Source: Archilochus colubris (Eukaryota > Chordata > Aves > Apodiformes > Trochilidae). Taken from it: a stretch of 64,000 nucleotides of DNA. Under the pieces are notes generated by a model, which was not told the origin of the DNA, did not search any database, and was given only the letters and a program-made list of their open reading frames with translations. The position numbers were made by a program, and so were the translations under genes. The stretch lies in NCBI GenBank assembly GCA_023079485.1, contig CM041107.1, positions 5,662,657 to 5,726,656 of the forward strand, in the 5' to 3' direction. Below are positions 13,067 through 27,700 of the stretch, piece by piece (the stretch's first letter is position 1; each line of letters opens with the position of its first letter).

Positions 13067-16000
13067 CTTACTGCCAAACTGTTCTACAGAAATCCAAAAT
13101 CTGATCACTTACACCCAGTTTTTAAAAAAAATAAAATATTAGGGTTCCTCTGGACAACGTTTGGAAGCTACATTAGTAGTGCAAGATTCAGGTGAACACC
13201 AACTTGGATTGTTGGAAGTTCTAAGCAGGTCAAAAAATCTGTGTTTTAATTCCTCTCTCAGAACTGTGCTGGGGCAACTGAGTACAAAGTTTAGGTTCTC
13301 AAAAGAGAAAATTTAGGTTCTCAAAGCTTAGGCTCTCTGCATTGCACCAGAAGTCTTCAAGATCCTGAAGTGCCCAGGAGTGCCATGCAGAAGCCTTGGC
13401 TGAGCAGGATGCCACCTTCCAGCCCTGCTTTGCCTGCTTTAGGACCTTTTTTTTAGCTCCTGGGGAGCTGTTTGGGATCTCAGCACCTTTGCTGCCCGTG
13501 CTGCCCTTTCCTGGTTAAATCCTCCAAGCTCTTGAATCCCAGCTGCAGGGCTTCTCCAGCATCAGAGCTGCCAAGCAAGGAGACTCCCAGAGTATCCCAG
13601 GGTATCCTTCTCCTCTGCATCCCTCCTGCTGAGGCTACTCCAGTCCCAGGCAGTTCCATCCAGCTTTGAAATAGATGGAAACAACCCATGGCATGTCAGA
13701 ATTCCACATGGAGCCTCTGCAGAAGGATTTAGGAAAAAGTGGCAGCCTCTGGGCAAGAGGTACAAAAGGAGATACTTAAAGAGGTGAGAAGATGCACAGG
13801 AGGAGATGAGGAGACACCTTAAGAGATGGGAAAAGAGAAAATGGAGAAATGGAAGGGATCTGTCCAAGGAGACCTTGCTGGAGATGCACCTGGAGATGCC
13901 TTTGCTGAAGGAGGCATTCCATGGAACAGGAGGTACCCATGGAGAACCCAGGTCAGAGCAGGGACAACTCCAAAGCCATCCCTGCTGCACCTCACCTGGC
14001 TGGCAGAGGGAAGGGGATGAGGCAGCCCCTGAATGGGGGCTTTAAGCACTTGACTGGTGCTGGATTTTGTGATTTAGGTCCTAAAAGGAGTCGAGAGCTT
14101 TTGAGTATTTCGTCTGTATTTATAGGCAACTAATTATGAGTCAAATGCCAAGACTGTGAAGACATCTCCTCTGGGTGAGCTCTTGACCCCAGCAGAACTA
14201 AATGTGCATTAGGGCACTCACTAGGCTGAGAAGCAGCTGCCCAGTGAGCCACTAGCAATTGAACAGGAGCTTGAGAGATGATGCTGCAAGGTCCCAGGGG
14301 ATGCTGATCTCATAGGAATGCATGAGAGAGAAACGGCAAAGACACTCCTGGGAAGTGAAACTCCCTAGATGAACCTGAGCAGTTCTTCTCCAAGTCTTTC
14401 ACTCCTGTGACATTTTCATTAAGTATTTCTCCTAATATTTTTCATAACTTGCTTCTCTGGCTAATCCTACTGCCCTTTGAAACTAAGAACCTGAGTCCAC
14501 TCGGTGTCAGTAAACATGACATCAAACCACTGCTGATCTCAGCACCTTCCCAGCTGGCAGAAATCACAGGGACACTGCAGGAAGTAACAGGTGATAAAAA
14601 ACTGCAGCAGCACAGCCTCACCTCAGGGGGGCAAGATGGATTGTTCCAGAAAACAAGGATTCCTTCAATGATTTCATTAGGAAGCCCCAATAGGAGAGCA
14701 GTGTCTACTTGACGCTCTCTCATGCAGCCATCAAGGACACTTCAGGTGGAGTAGGGTGACACATGGCATGCAGGAGCAATAATAAAGATAATTAAGAAGA
14801 GAAGGTCCCTTTGGGAGACTATTGCACTAAATGCTTCAGAAAACCTGAAGTACCAACAGGTTGTCCCATCAGCACACTGCTGAGGGAGGAGAACTCACAC
14901 CCCCAGCACACCAAGGTTAAAAATGCTTCATTATTGTCAGGCAAAAGCTTTCTTTCCCACTCCTGTTCATGTGCCAGATGGGCCACTGGTGCTTTGCTTG
15001 AAATAGAGGGAACTGCGTGATTATAAAATGCAATAAAACCCTCTAATTCTGACTTAAACACCTTCTTGCAATGGTTTTGCTTAAGGTGACACAGAAAGCC
15101 AGAAAATCTTGCTGTAAATAACCAACTAAACCAAAGTGACACTGCATCGCTGCTTTTCAGGATGTGATTCTCCTGCAGCCTGAATTAAAACTCTAGAGAA
15201 AGATGGAACAGAGTGCTGCCAAACTAAGGAGAGTGGTCAAACACGAGAGAGGATTTTGCCATGGTGATAAAAGACTCAGGAAAATGTCATCATATCCATC
15301 AGGGTCAACATGTGCCTTGGAGCAAAACCCCAGAAAACCCCTAAAGCCAGGTACAGGTTGCAAAACCCTGCATGCAGCTCAATTAAACCCTGTATTTAAT
15401 TCCTATTTTCTCATTTCTCCACTGGGTTGAACACCCTTCAGTAGGAGCATCTTGGTTCTCAGCACCTCCTCCTGTGAGCCCATCTAGAATGACTCTGCCC
15501 TAAGTATTAAATGTTAATATTTAAGGGTGAGAAGATGAGAGAAGGGCTGGAGAGAGAGGGGGGTTTCTGTTTTATCCAGTTATCAAGAAATGCAATTTTC
15601 AGCTATAGTTCTCTCTTTGTTTTATGTACCTGGCATTTATTATCTGCTAAAGAAAAAAAAAAAAAAAGCAGTTATGTCTTTTTTGTACATTTCTGGTGTT
15701 TTCTGATTATCATAGTGTGCTGTCAATTCCTTGCTGCAGGCAGGGTTTTGTCATAATCCTTTCAGAATAAGGAAACTTAAAAAAAAAAAAAAAACAAACC
15801 AAAACCCCAAGAATAACACAATATGAATTCAAATTATCTCTCCTTTCCAATTAATGCCTCAAATAAGCATTTGATTTACATTCCTAGAGACACTTGCTGC
15901 GGGCTAATTAAAAAGAACGTATTGTTGGCAGATCATTTATTGAGGGAGAACAAATTGACAAAAGATAAATCAAGTTGCTATGTAATTAACAAAAAAAACC

Positions 16001-19000
16001 CCAACAAAAACAAAAAAATAAAACAATCAAAAAAACCCCAAACAAACAAACAAACAAAAAACCCAACCCACAACTGAAATGGTAAATTAATACATCCATT
16101 TATCAATACCTCAGCCAGGATTGGATAAAATAGTTTCAATTTCCCTGTAAGTCACAGGTAACAAGGAGATGTGGCAGAAATAATGCTCTAAGCATTCTGT
16201 GAGTATTCTGCATGCACCACAAGATTTCCTGGGCTGAGACTTTGAACTTGTCAGTCCGAGGTCTTTCTGCTGGCCAGCACCAGATGGTTCAGGAAAGGAT
16301 GGAGAAACCGGTGAGCATCCTGCCTCCTAGAGATTCACCTCCTGAATCCTGACAGTTTGGATTCTGTATTCCAGAGGAATGAGAGTCTTTGCCTTTTCCA
16401 TGAGTTCTTTTAAAGAGAGTTTATCTGGTGGCAGTTCTTGGTTTCATTATGTTGCTAAATGCTCAGTTAATTTCTTTCCACTGTCGTGCTGTCCCCATCC
16501 TTGTGCTATCTGTGGATAGCATTGGTTTGTGTTAAGCAATGTGATTAAAAATTCCAGCATTTCCTTTCTCTGTTTGATAGCAGTTCATCAAAACTATCCA
16601 AGATTTGACCAGGAAATCTGTGCAGTGGGAAAGTCACAGCTCACAATTACACTGAGTTTGGTTTAAGAGACTTTGGGTGGAACAGTTCCACTCCCTGGCA
16701 TATTAATACTCAAATAATAGAGGATTGCTGCTGATAAGTGGGAGGTAGGAGGTCAAAAGACACAGAAATGGGAAAAAAAAAAAGAATTCAGGAAGCTGTC
16801 AGTTCTTTAAAGACATTCTGTTATAGATACAACTGCAAATTATTCCCAAATGGAGGAAGGACATCAAAGACATCAGCCTGACTAAAAGAGAAACCCTTCA
16901 GTGTCCTCAAAGAAGAGAAATGCAGAAGATGAAGACCACAAAGACTGAGGAAGTGGAGTCTAAAACATCAAACAGCACAAGCCACAGGTACAAGAGCCCA
17001 AATCTCTGTGAGATACAAGCACCAAGGGACAGAAGGGGTTCCCAGAAGTAATCTGCAGTTCTGTGCTGGAAAAGAGGATAAAGGAAGGAGAAGGAAAGGA
17101 AGAATAAATCTGTATTCCTGAAGGAGGAAAAAACCTGTGGATAGATGTTGCCAGAAGAACATTTTCTCAAGTTTTTTGTTTTCCCCCTGCAAGTTTTGAG
17201 TGTCAAGGTGAAACATCAGCCTGTAGGGAAAGACAAGGTCACTCCTAGGGGGTCAGCCTGGTCAGGAGCTCATTCTGAACACTCTAAATCCCTCTCAGAA
17301 GTCTCTTATTCCTTTGCCCCTCAGCAGGGACTCAAATGAACCTCTCTGATTTAATCTCAGTATCCTGTGACCATGCTGAGTGTGACAGGGCAGAGTCAGG
17401 GCCTGGGAATCCCAGCACCCATTTGTCTTCATCCAAGAGCCCTGCGTGGTCCTTGTGTTATATCTGATGAGAGAAGAAATTGGTGCTTAATGCACAATCT
17501 GGGCTTTAATATTTGGGAATTTGGCTGGATTTCCACATCTGCATAAGGAGGGAATACTGATATTTGCCTGGGATGGTTTCCCACCTTGTCCACTGAACAG
17601 AACATGAGCTTTGAATATCAGATCAACCCTTTTCTGCTTCATTGAGTTTCTGTGCTCTGCTGCTCTTCTGTATGACCATTGCTGAAGCAGAATAACAAGG
17701 AGTACCAGGGATCCCACCTCAGTTCCACATTCACACAAAAACCACTGCTTAGCTTTTGCAGCTGTTTATAAATTGGGGGGAAAAAAAAAGAAAAAAGAGG
17801 AAGAGAAAAATAATTTTTGTACTTCAGCAGGCAAATGAGAGGATCCAGATGAGAGTGGCTTCAGGACAGCAAACTGGGTAAGTACTCATGAAGCCAACTG
17901 GGAAGGGATTCTCCCAGCAAGGTAGGATGGAATGCTGACCTCAGGCATCCAACTGGGAGAGCTTTATCACTGAGCTCAGTGGGAATATAAATGATGTTGG
18001 ATGGAAATCCTGCCAGCACAGGATTAGTGCTCAGCTCTAAAATAATTTGGGGGGCAATTTGAGGAGTTCCCTGGGAGTACAAACCTGATTTCTGCAAACC
18101 TTCAGCTGCAAATGAAATGAAAATACAGGGAGTTAGGAGAAGGGTTGCACAGGTGAGTGCAAGGAGGGAGAGGGTGGAAGACAATGGAGTTCTCTGATGT
18201 TCTGTCTAGCATTAAAAAAAGATGCCAAGAGGTCACTTGTCAGCAGAGCCTGGCTCTGTCTTGAGCCTACCACAGCATCCAGGTTGCAAAATGCAGTTTT
18301 CCTGACTTTTTATCCCACCTGGGACAGCAGGATCCTGGAGTCTGTCAGCCTCATCACTGCCACCTCAGGTCATCTGCACCAGCAGAACATGAAATTTTCT
18401 CTTTAGTTGTGGAGTTTTCTCATGGGGTTTTTTGGGTTTTTTTGTTTTTTTTTTTTGAAGATGAAATTATTTTTTTGTTGAAGCTCCTTTCTGGTTCTTA
18501 GCTGTGAACATCTCAGCTGAGCTGTTTATCCCAGCTGGAAGGGCTGGGATAAGTTTGGGTTAGTGGAAGGATCTGGAGGGAGAAAAGGGTTTGAACTTTA
18601 CAAGAAACCACTGCAAGCCTAACTGATTTGTTTTAAGTAGAAAAGACCTCATTTTCCTACAATCTTATAATTTTCTCATCAGAACAACTCCAACATCTTC
18701 AGAGGAATTGGTCCTGATTTCCATTTGCACGTGAGAGGAAAATTAAGGCCCAGTAAATCTGAGAGACAGAAGGCAGAGCCTGGAGATGCCTTGATCCCAA
18801 AGTGATTTGTTGTTGGTTGCTTTGATTGTTTGGTTTTCTCCATTTGTTCTTCAGCCCCAACCCTCTCTCTCTTTCCAGAAACTGGAAACAATGGGTTTAC
18901 AGCAGACAGGCTTTGGATTTTGGGGGGAGCCAAAGGGTTTTACTGTTTCATACCAGGTTTTCTACTGAAAAAGAAAAAGAAGTGAGGAGTAGTGGGGGGA

Positions 19001-22000
19001 AAAAAAAAGTATAGTGTGTTTTCCAGGACTAAGAATGCTTCAGGAAAATGTCTGGTTTGCTTAGAAATGCTCCTTCTCATTGAAATAAAGATTCAAAAGA
19101 GAATTAAAAATAGAGATTTTACTGCTTGCCCCTGGTCCTGGCTGTGAAACGTTGACAGTCTGTGGGTACCCTATGGGTTTGTCTCCATCTGTGCCCACAT
19201 TCTTCAGCCTCTGCACTTTGTCTTTCCTACCAGGCTGAAGGTTTCAAAATACCAAAACTCATGAAGCCCCAAAGTAGGTCTGGACATTGCCCCTTTAGTC
19301 TGAGTAGGAGGATGCCATGTGTCACCAGGAATTGATATCATCTTTATTCCCTTCTGTGACTCATTCACTGGACTGACTCATCCCCCGAGTTAGATTTTTT
19401 CCCCCCTATGAAGAACACAGCTTGTTTTCATCCAGAGCCCTACCTTTCATTTTACTTAGGGTCAATCTTAGCCTTTTTTTTATTTTATATACTGGATCAA
19501 GGACACAGAGCATCTGTGTTTCCAGCTGTCCTTACACTAACACATCTCTGCAGTTGCTCTCCCTTGGGCACTGCTGCAGCCAGCAGCAAATGTCACTCTT
19601 CCCACTGCTGATGCCTTCAGGTCCTGGTGTTTGGTCTCCTAGATCTGCCAATTTTCAGCCCATTTTATGTGCTCCAAGCCTGGATCTGCCATCCAGAGGG
19701 ATCTTTTTCTGAGCTGGGGAAGCCTGAATCCCAGCCACAGCTTGCTGAGATGCTGTCCCCAGGAGAGCACCGAGCTCTTCTGCCCATGCTGGAAGGAGAT
19801 GACTGGCAGGCTGCCCAAGACAAAACAATCTTGATGAGAACAATATTGTTCTCTTTGATCAAACCCTGGAGATTAATCAGGGATTCAGTCCAGGGCATCA
19901 GAAAAAAAGAAAGGATCAACTATTCTGTCTGTTGAACAGGGGACCCAATTTCAAGGATAAGGTGTCCTCTGCCTGGACAACTTTGTTCTAGACTTCTGTG
20001 ATAATGGGGTGATTCCAAGCCCTTAGGTGGGGTTGTACCTCTGCGTGGTCACAACCCCATCACCAAATGCACCTCTGGGGCTCATGGCACCCTGCAGCCC
20101 TCATGGGCCCATCCGATAAAAGCACAAGGATAACATGACAAAACAGAGGCTGTTGATGGCTCCCAAGATAGAGGAAGCTTGAGTGCAACAAAGAGAAAGA
20201 GAAGACATGACTAAGATGGCTAAACACATGGAGCCACTCCATATTCTACCCAGATCCTATGCCAGAGCCATGTGCTGCCCCTGGAGACACATCCAGGTGT
20301 TGAAGAAAGAACAGCAATGAACACACCAAGCTCTACAATGTGCCTGTTCTTTTGCTTGTAGCTTGTGTGTGGCATGAGTAACTCACGAGTAACTCACGAG
20401 TGATCAAGGTTGGAGCTACACCCAGGTGTCAGACCTGCTGGGACTCTGCCCCAGTGATTTCTTAGCATGGCCTTGTGCTGCAGTGTGATTGACACCACAG
20501 TAGTGATAGAAATACTAGTGGAGAAATACTTAGAGTGACCCCACAGTGATGGAGAGATCTCCTGGCCTTGAGAACAGTGATGTTTCTTCCTTGCCTGTTC
20601 TCAGGGACTTTTTTATTTTATTTTTTTTTTTAGAAAATAAACAGTGGCTACGAGCAAAGCATCCCTTGTACAGTCAAGATAGCATTTTATTAGCATGATG
20701 ATTAGATTTGGTCTGAAATCCTGATGAAAGCAGATCCTGATAACAACTAGAAATGAAATCCCTGAAGCTGTTGTGTAATGGGAGTACTTGAGGAGCCCAA
20801 GCAGCTGCAGGCAGCAGAGTCATGGCGATGCTGAATTTAATAAGCAGTGGGAACTTTGTTGCTCTCAGCTTTAGAAGGAACAGCCCAAAGCCAGGTTGCT
20901 GTAGCACATTGTGCTGATATATATTTTATTTATCACTGAGTGCTGTATCACAAAGAATTTTCCTCATATCCTCCCTCTGCTCCTTATTTGGAGTTTGCCT
21001 CTCATCTGCTCAGCTCTCCTTGATGTCTGGTACATTCTGCATTCTCTGTCTTCACTGGACTTTGCCTTTTTTTACCTCTTGTCCAAAAAAATCCCTCTGT
21101 GGGCATGAGCTCAAGAACTCGAGGTTCTCAGGGAGGCTTTGATGCAAAGGTCTTTGAATGTGAAACCCATCCCACAGCCCAAGCTGCATTCAGTGGGACT
21201 CTGGCTGTGCCTCCAACTACATCTCTGTGAGAGATCCAATCCATCCCTCCTGAAGCCCTGTGGAAGTTTCAGAGACTGATTCCATGAAGAATGAGAAAGC
21301 AGTCAGAGGGACACAGGGGGATGGAGTGGTCAGAGCAGTCTCAGAACTCAACTAAGGTTCAGCCATTTCCCAGGAAGGAAAAGAAAACATTTTGGGTTTA
21401 GGCCTGGTGTCTCATTAGAGTCAGTTTTACTGGCCAGTGAACTTAGCTGAGGCTTTATTAGGAAGCTCACAGAAATTGTGATTATTTCTTAGTTTCAGGC
21501 ACTTCATTTCAGGAGCACAAGCAGCCTGGGAAGAACAAGAACATTCTCCAAACCCAGTGCTTTCAGCTCTGGTCTGAACATATTCAATCCTGAGGCCAAG
21601 GAAGACTTTTGAGCTGAGCACTCTGGAGAACTTTGTTTTCCACCTACTATGGCAAAAGCCTTTGAGCTGTTAGAAATCCCACCACAATCCAGCACAAAAA
21701 AAGTCTTCATGGTGAAGCAGCTAAAAGCTACATCCAAGTCAGTCAAGAATCTGTAAGGAACTGCCTGCTGGTAGAATTTTCTGTGGATGGAACCCCAGAG
21801 GAAAGGTTACTTTGAGGACAAATCCCTCTATTTATGTACCAAAAAGCTACTCTTCCTAGAAACCAGTGCTCACATCAAGAACTCACTTCCCTAAATTGCA
21901 ACTTGAAGTGACATCTTGCCCATTAATAGACAGAGAGTTAAAGCTGACAATGCTCATCCTTTTATTACATTCTCTGGCCTCTAATATCTTTTAGTACTTT

Positions 22001-22443
22001 CAGTACTCTGCTTTGACTAGAGGAGTTTTGTTCCAGGGAGCAGCAATATAACCCTGCTATTACATCTTGGCATCAACAAGAAAGGGACAGCAGACAACAG
22101 CAGCCTGAAAATGTTCTTTTCTGCAGTACAGGAGGAAAGCTGGCAGGATGTGAGGCTTCTATAAGATTAGGAGTGGGCTTGAATCCAGATTTAATGATGT
22201 CTCTCTACTTGAGCATTACAGTTTCTGTCCCTTTTGCTAGCAGCTACTAGGATTGGAGTAATCCACGTGGAGGTTTGGAACTCATCCTGCTGCTGGGCTG
22301 TGCAGCTGGGTCCTGGACAAACCAGCTCAACCAGTGAGACCTTTGCCTTTCCTCTTCCCCTGCCCATTCCAGGCTGGGGCAGCCTCCCAAAGCAGCCCTG
22401 TGGACTTGTAACTTGAGCAATGGGTGAATTAATTTGGTTTTGA
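13067..22443. other. Gene-free block with scattered A/T tracts
   Basis: No gene or recognisable transposon. Simple sequence includes A-runs at 15653-15667 and 15779-15794, an A/C-rich stretch at 15990-16070, T-rich tracts at 18427-18456 and 20610-20632, and a two-copy 11-mer GTAACTCACGA near 20380-20401. Longest frames are under about 110 codons with no domain. Confidence 0.55.
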
Positions 22444-22448
22444 GTAGG

Positions 22449-23207
22449 TGTCGGGGTTTAACACTGGCCCAGTAATTAAACTGAATAAGAGATGTTCTCT
22501 AGTAAATCCCCCTTTCCTCCCTGGTAAAGAAAGGAGAGAGAATAAGGGAGAGAGGCTGATGGGTTGAGAACTAAACTACACAACTTTGATAAAAAAGTAA
22601 TGATAGAGAGGAAAAAAATACTAAAACTATACAAATAGACAGGAAAATTGATCCCATGTTCCTCCCCCCTTCCCCCAGTAACTCACCTCACCACCGAGGC
22701 TGCAGGGCAATCCTGGGAAAGTCCAGGCTGGAATCCTGGGGTCAGGAGCAGTTGGGAGCTGGAGGCAGGAACACACAGATATGGGCTGGGATGGATCAGG
22801 AGCAGAGGCAGAGGAAGGGATGGAATCCTCCCAGGATGCTGAAGCAAAGAGGGAGAGGGGAAGAAGGGGAAGCAGGAAGGGGTTTGACCCTCATGATCCC
22901 TCCAATTTATCCTGAGGATGAGGTGGATGGGATGGAATCCTCTCTTTGGTCCATTTTGGCCATTTCTCTTGTCTGTTCCTCCCCAAAGGAGGGTTTCAGG
23001 TGTCATCTTTTTACTCCTTTTCTCCTTCCAGAGGGCAAAATGTTCCTCAGAGCTGAGCAGTGTCCCTGGTTCTGCTGGAACCCTAACCAGTCCCAGAACA
23101 GACACTGAGAACCTTACTGTTCATTTCACCAAGTGCAGCTCCTGACAAGAGACTGAGCTAAAAGCACAAGACAGGAAATTCCCTTTCTTCTGGCCCAAAC
23201 CAGGAGA
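22449..23207 (+). mobile_element. Solo LTR with 5-bp target-site duplication
   Basis: A 759-bp unit starting TGTCGGGGTTTAACACTGGC and ending TGGCCCAAACCAGGAGA. Both ends match an avian ERV LTR as I remember it; the expected final CA is degraded to GA. The identical pentamer GTAGG lies immediately before (22444-22448) and after (23208-23212), which marks an integrase-made duplication. A 5-bp duplication fits ERVL-like or some class I elements. There is no internal region, so the provirus was reduced by LTR-LTR recombination. Open frames inside it have no known product. Confidence 0.85.
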
Positions 23208-24733
23208 GTAGGTTGGACTAACACTCAAATAGCACTGTTAATGAGTTAATTAGCCAATTGCTAATGACCTTCATCCAGCCCCACTGGCTTTTCTCTGCAG
23301 AGCCACCCAGGTGCATCCTGCACCCCCCCTGGCACCAAGGGGAGCTCATAGCTCTGAGGGCAGGAGGTGCCTGGGGTCTGATGGCCTTTCCTGCTCCATC
23401 CCAAGATGCTGAGGCTCCAGCAGTCACTGTGGAGAGAAGGAAAGGAGGTCTGGCACTGAGCTGCAGCACTAGAGGTCAGATCAGTGCTGTAGGTACCTCA
23501 TCTGGGATTAATTTGGATAGCTGTAACCAGGCCAGCTCCAAAACTTGAAGCACTCAGGACCTGTGACCTGAAGCTTTCCCCAGGTGTCCCTGCTGCTGCC
23601 TAAAAAGAAGAAAGCAAATGAGAAAAGCTGAGATTTAGCCTTCTTTTGAACAAGATGACTTCAAATCCACCTCCACAACACAAAGCCTTTTATGCTAAAG
23701 GCTTTAAATAGCAATGAGAGCTCAAAGGAGATGGAGGAGAGCTTGATTCTCTTTGCCTCCTGGAAATAGTAGAACTCACTGTCTCTTAAGAAAAAACTCT
23801 GGCAATCACAGATTTGTAGTGAATATGGATGGGCTCTGTCTCTTTTTAATTCTGCATTTAAGCATTGAGTAGGTCCTACTTTAATTATTGAAGTCTTGGG
23901 TTTGATCTGTCACTTGTCCTGCATCCTTGAAGAGCCACCATGGTCCACTAAAGAGCCTCCTGTCAGCACCTTGTCAGCCAAGACCTTACTCCACCCCAAG
24001 TTTCTGTCCCATTTCCTGCATCAACCTGTCAACCATTAAGAAATTAAGGTCATTTGTATATCACAGTCTTGTTTGGAACAGCTGGGTGTAATTGCACAGC
24101 ATCTGAGAGAGCCTGGGAGAAATGGCTGTGGCAGAAAAGGAGCTTCAGAAGCTCTGAGCAGTTTATGTGCCCTGTTTCCATTAGGAAAATATAGATTTGT
24201 TCTGGCATTGTGAGTCTCAGCTGTGATATGCACAATATTTCCTTGGAATATCTGGCAGCTGTATCACTGTTTAATATATCTATTAAATACTACATCTAGA
24301 TGTAAGAGCAACCAATAAAACTTGTTTATTTACCTTTGAAACCTCTGACAGAGTAAAACCTCTCACTCTAGATACATTTCCTGATTCAAATCTACTAGAT
24401 ATTTGAAATGGCAGCAAGAAAGGAAAAAACTATGGATTTCCTTTCCAGGTCTGCATTTACTGTGGACTAAACAAAGACTATCAGAAGGCATTTATTTATT
24501 TATCTATTGCTGCTATCTTTACCAAAAAGTAAAAACCAAAGTGTTGCCCTGATGTGCTTGTAAAATTGCCCAGAACATCCAAGAGGGACCAGGAATCACT
24601 GGCTTCACAGAATCCTCTCTCTAATCAATCATCAGAAAAATCTCAGCATTTTGGTTTTATTGGCATTTATGGTCATATTTATTGTCCCCCTGCTGGGACA
24701 GCTCAGGGTGTCCTTGGCTGCTGTGCAGATGTG

Positions 24734-24756
24734 CACACACACACACACACACACAC
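24734..24756. repeat. (CA)n microsatellite
   Basis: Eleven and a half uninterrupted CA units. Confidence 0.95.
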
Positions 24757-27700
24757 CTCCCAGCCTCTCTCAACCAGCAATTCATAAAAATTGCTTTCCA
24801 TTCTGAAACTATAACATTTCAAAGAAGAGAGGCTGAAATAAAACAGAACATTAAAGCAGCCTTCTGGGTTCAGACAAGTGCAGAGCAACCAGGAAAGCCA
24901 AGAATGAGAATGGTTTGGGTTTTTTTGCTTTGATGAAGGTTACAGTCTCCTTGTGACTTGTTTTCTTAACTTTAATATCTGCTGATATTTTTCCCATCCC
25001 TGTTACAGGCAGAGCTTGAGACACACGCAGTAGTTTGTGTATCAGGAGGAGCAAAGGGCAGCCTGACCTTGTCTCTTGTCACTTCTTGCTGAGCAGGAGA
25101 CAACACTCCCTGTTAAATCACTAAAGTTTACAAGGTGGAGGCTGGGAAAAGGCAGAGAGATAAAAAGCCAGCGTGTGCTTTTTCTGATTCCTTTGAATCT
25201 CTCCAAATAACTGAAGAAATGCATGAAGGAGAGAATATTTTGTCATTCTTTTCCAAAGCAATTGTGGAAGAGATTGGGATCTTCCCCAGGTAATGCTGTT
25301 AATACAGTGACCAGATAGATTAAGCTTACTTCTGATCTGAAGCATGGAAGAAGAAGGTTATATATAACTTGAAATAGTTTCTTATTTATTTTCCCTCCTC
25401 CTCCTGTGTGTGTAATCTCACAAAGTGACAGCAGAAAAAGTCCCCACTGCAGGCACCAAGAGAGCCAAAAGGGCAGTGGGAAGATGCTCCATGTCCATGG
25501 TAGGAGCAAAAACCTTCCCAGTGTGGCCCTCCAAGTAATTAGGCAGGCACTAATTACCAGGGCAGTGTTTGTTAATCAACATGATAACCAAAGGAACCAA
25601 AAGTGTCTGGTAATTTTGTAAAAAGGGGGTGGGAAGGAATTGAGGTACAATGCATGAGAGAGGAAAGGGCTTTTTACAGGGTTTGCCTGTGATGATGAGG
25701 AGATAGTTCATAATGTCTCTGTTCCAGAACTGACAGCCTAACTGTCTGAGTATATCCATTATAGATCATTACAGATCAGATCATTGCATAATCAATACTG
25801 GGATTCATTTAGGGAAGGGTTTTGATACTCTCCATTTTAAAGTCAATTTTATAGTGAGAATGGCTGTGGAGAAAACCCCAGTTTTATAGCAAGGCTGAAT
25901 GAAGGCCAAGCTAAACATGCTAAATCTTTGTTATAGACCTACAGATAATAAGTCCAGAGCAGTGCCAGTGATGAGCCAATCCAACCTGCTGGGTGAAATA
26001 ACCAGAGAGATTCCTTGAGCAAACATTCCTTCATCATCCAGATTTTTTTCAGTGCTAGAGAATCTCCCACCAACCTGGGTAAGTTTTTCCAGTGCTTAAT
26101 TAGGATCAGAGCTGAAATGGTCTGGACTATTTTGTATGTCCTTGGTTCTAGCACTCCCCCATCTGTCAGACTAAAAACCTCAGCTCCAGAATTTGGGACC
26201 AGCTGCTGTGCAGATGCTGAACCCCTTGGGAGTGTCCTGAGCACTTCCCTGTCTTCTGTGTTTTGGAGGACTTAAAATCCACAACCAAATTCTTTTTAAT
26301 ATTCTCTCTCAGAAAGGGCAGAGGGAACTTTTTTTACCTTCTTTACTGAGCACCTGGGTTCTGGGGTTCTCTTGTATGAGAAAAACCTCTAATGCATTAA
26401 GCAGTGCTGACACCCAGGTCTTGTCACTTTATGAGGTGGAAAACAGTCACTGTCACCAACAAGTGAATAAAAAGAGAGATGAAAAATGAGCCCTGAAGAG
26501 CAGGGCCTATCCATTACAGTGCTAATTAGAAACACTGGCACATTCATACATCAGAATTAATTTCTAATAGAGAATGGGCAATGCTCCATTGGATTTATTA
26601 CTGCAGTGAGGGGTGTGCAAGTGGGGAAATCATCAGCTACTGCTTCTTTAAAGCAGGTGAGTAAATAAACATGGGAGCAGGGATCATCTGCCATGATGCA
26701 ATCATCACCTTTCACATCAGGCTATGCCTGGAGCTAAAAACTGGACCAAAAAACCCAGAAACAAAACAACCAAACAATAAACCCACACTTAGAAGCATCC
26801 TTTGTCTCTAGTCCTTTGGTTTGAAGTCCTTTTGGTTTTGTTTTTGAGTCTGAAAATCCTTGGGTTTGCAGGTTGGCAATCAGCAGACGGGGAAATGAGT
26901 GTGAGTTTCAGCTCTGCTTTTTCCATCTTCTGGCCAGGTTACAAATGATAATTTCTGAATCTGAACCACCTTTGACAAATGTTTTCAAGCAAAAGGGAGA
27001 GAGAGAAAGAGGAAGAAAAAAAAAAGAGAAAATAATATATAAAAGATTTTAAAAGTCTGTTTTTACAGAATAATACCTTGGGTACTGCAGCCCTTTCCTA
27101 AGGGGTTCTTCTGGCCTGGGTCCAGTACTGAAGCCCAGGCTCAGTTTTAATCCTGCAGCATCAGTAAAAAAGCTGTTTATTAGCACTTTGACCAAGTCAT
27201 TCCCTGGCTCAGACTTTGCAGGGAAGAAGAGGAGGAGGTTGGTCCTCTGTGCGTGGCAGTGATGGTGCTGTCTGGATGTGATGAGCACACTGCAGCCAGG
27301 GAATCTGCAAAGAAATCAGAAAAAAAAAAAATGGAGCTGTTCTCTCTGCAAGGCCCTTGCTATTGTAAATACCTGGGTGAGAGCTATCTCATCAGCTTGA
27401 TACACTGCATGTCTGATCCATCTGCTCTATACAGAGTCTCTGATCCCTGACCCTGCTTTCCTTTCATCACCACTCGTGCTTACAAGCAGCTCTCTCTTTT
27501 CCACATTGTTCTCTTCCAGTCCCATCAAAGCTTTGCTTGCTGACATCTTCGAGTGCTGAAAGGAGGCTGGGAGAGGCACTGATGACTTGCAAACCCTCTC
27601 TGTATTCTGCAAGAACCAGACAGCCCTTTTCTTTCCCCAGAACTGCAGGAGAGCAGCTCTGCTAACACCACGTCAGAGCTGGAGCCTCTTGTGCTATGAA

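Noticed and set aside
20378..20401. Two tandem copies of an 11-mer, GTAACTCACGA
   Set aside because: Too short and too few copies to be a satellite or array; probably a chance slippage duplication.
22656..23108. Frames of 140-150 codons on both strands
   Set aside because: Lie wholly inside a solo LTR with a target duplication.
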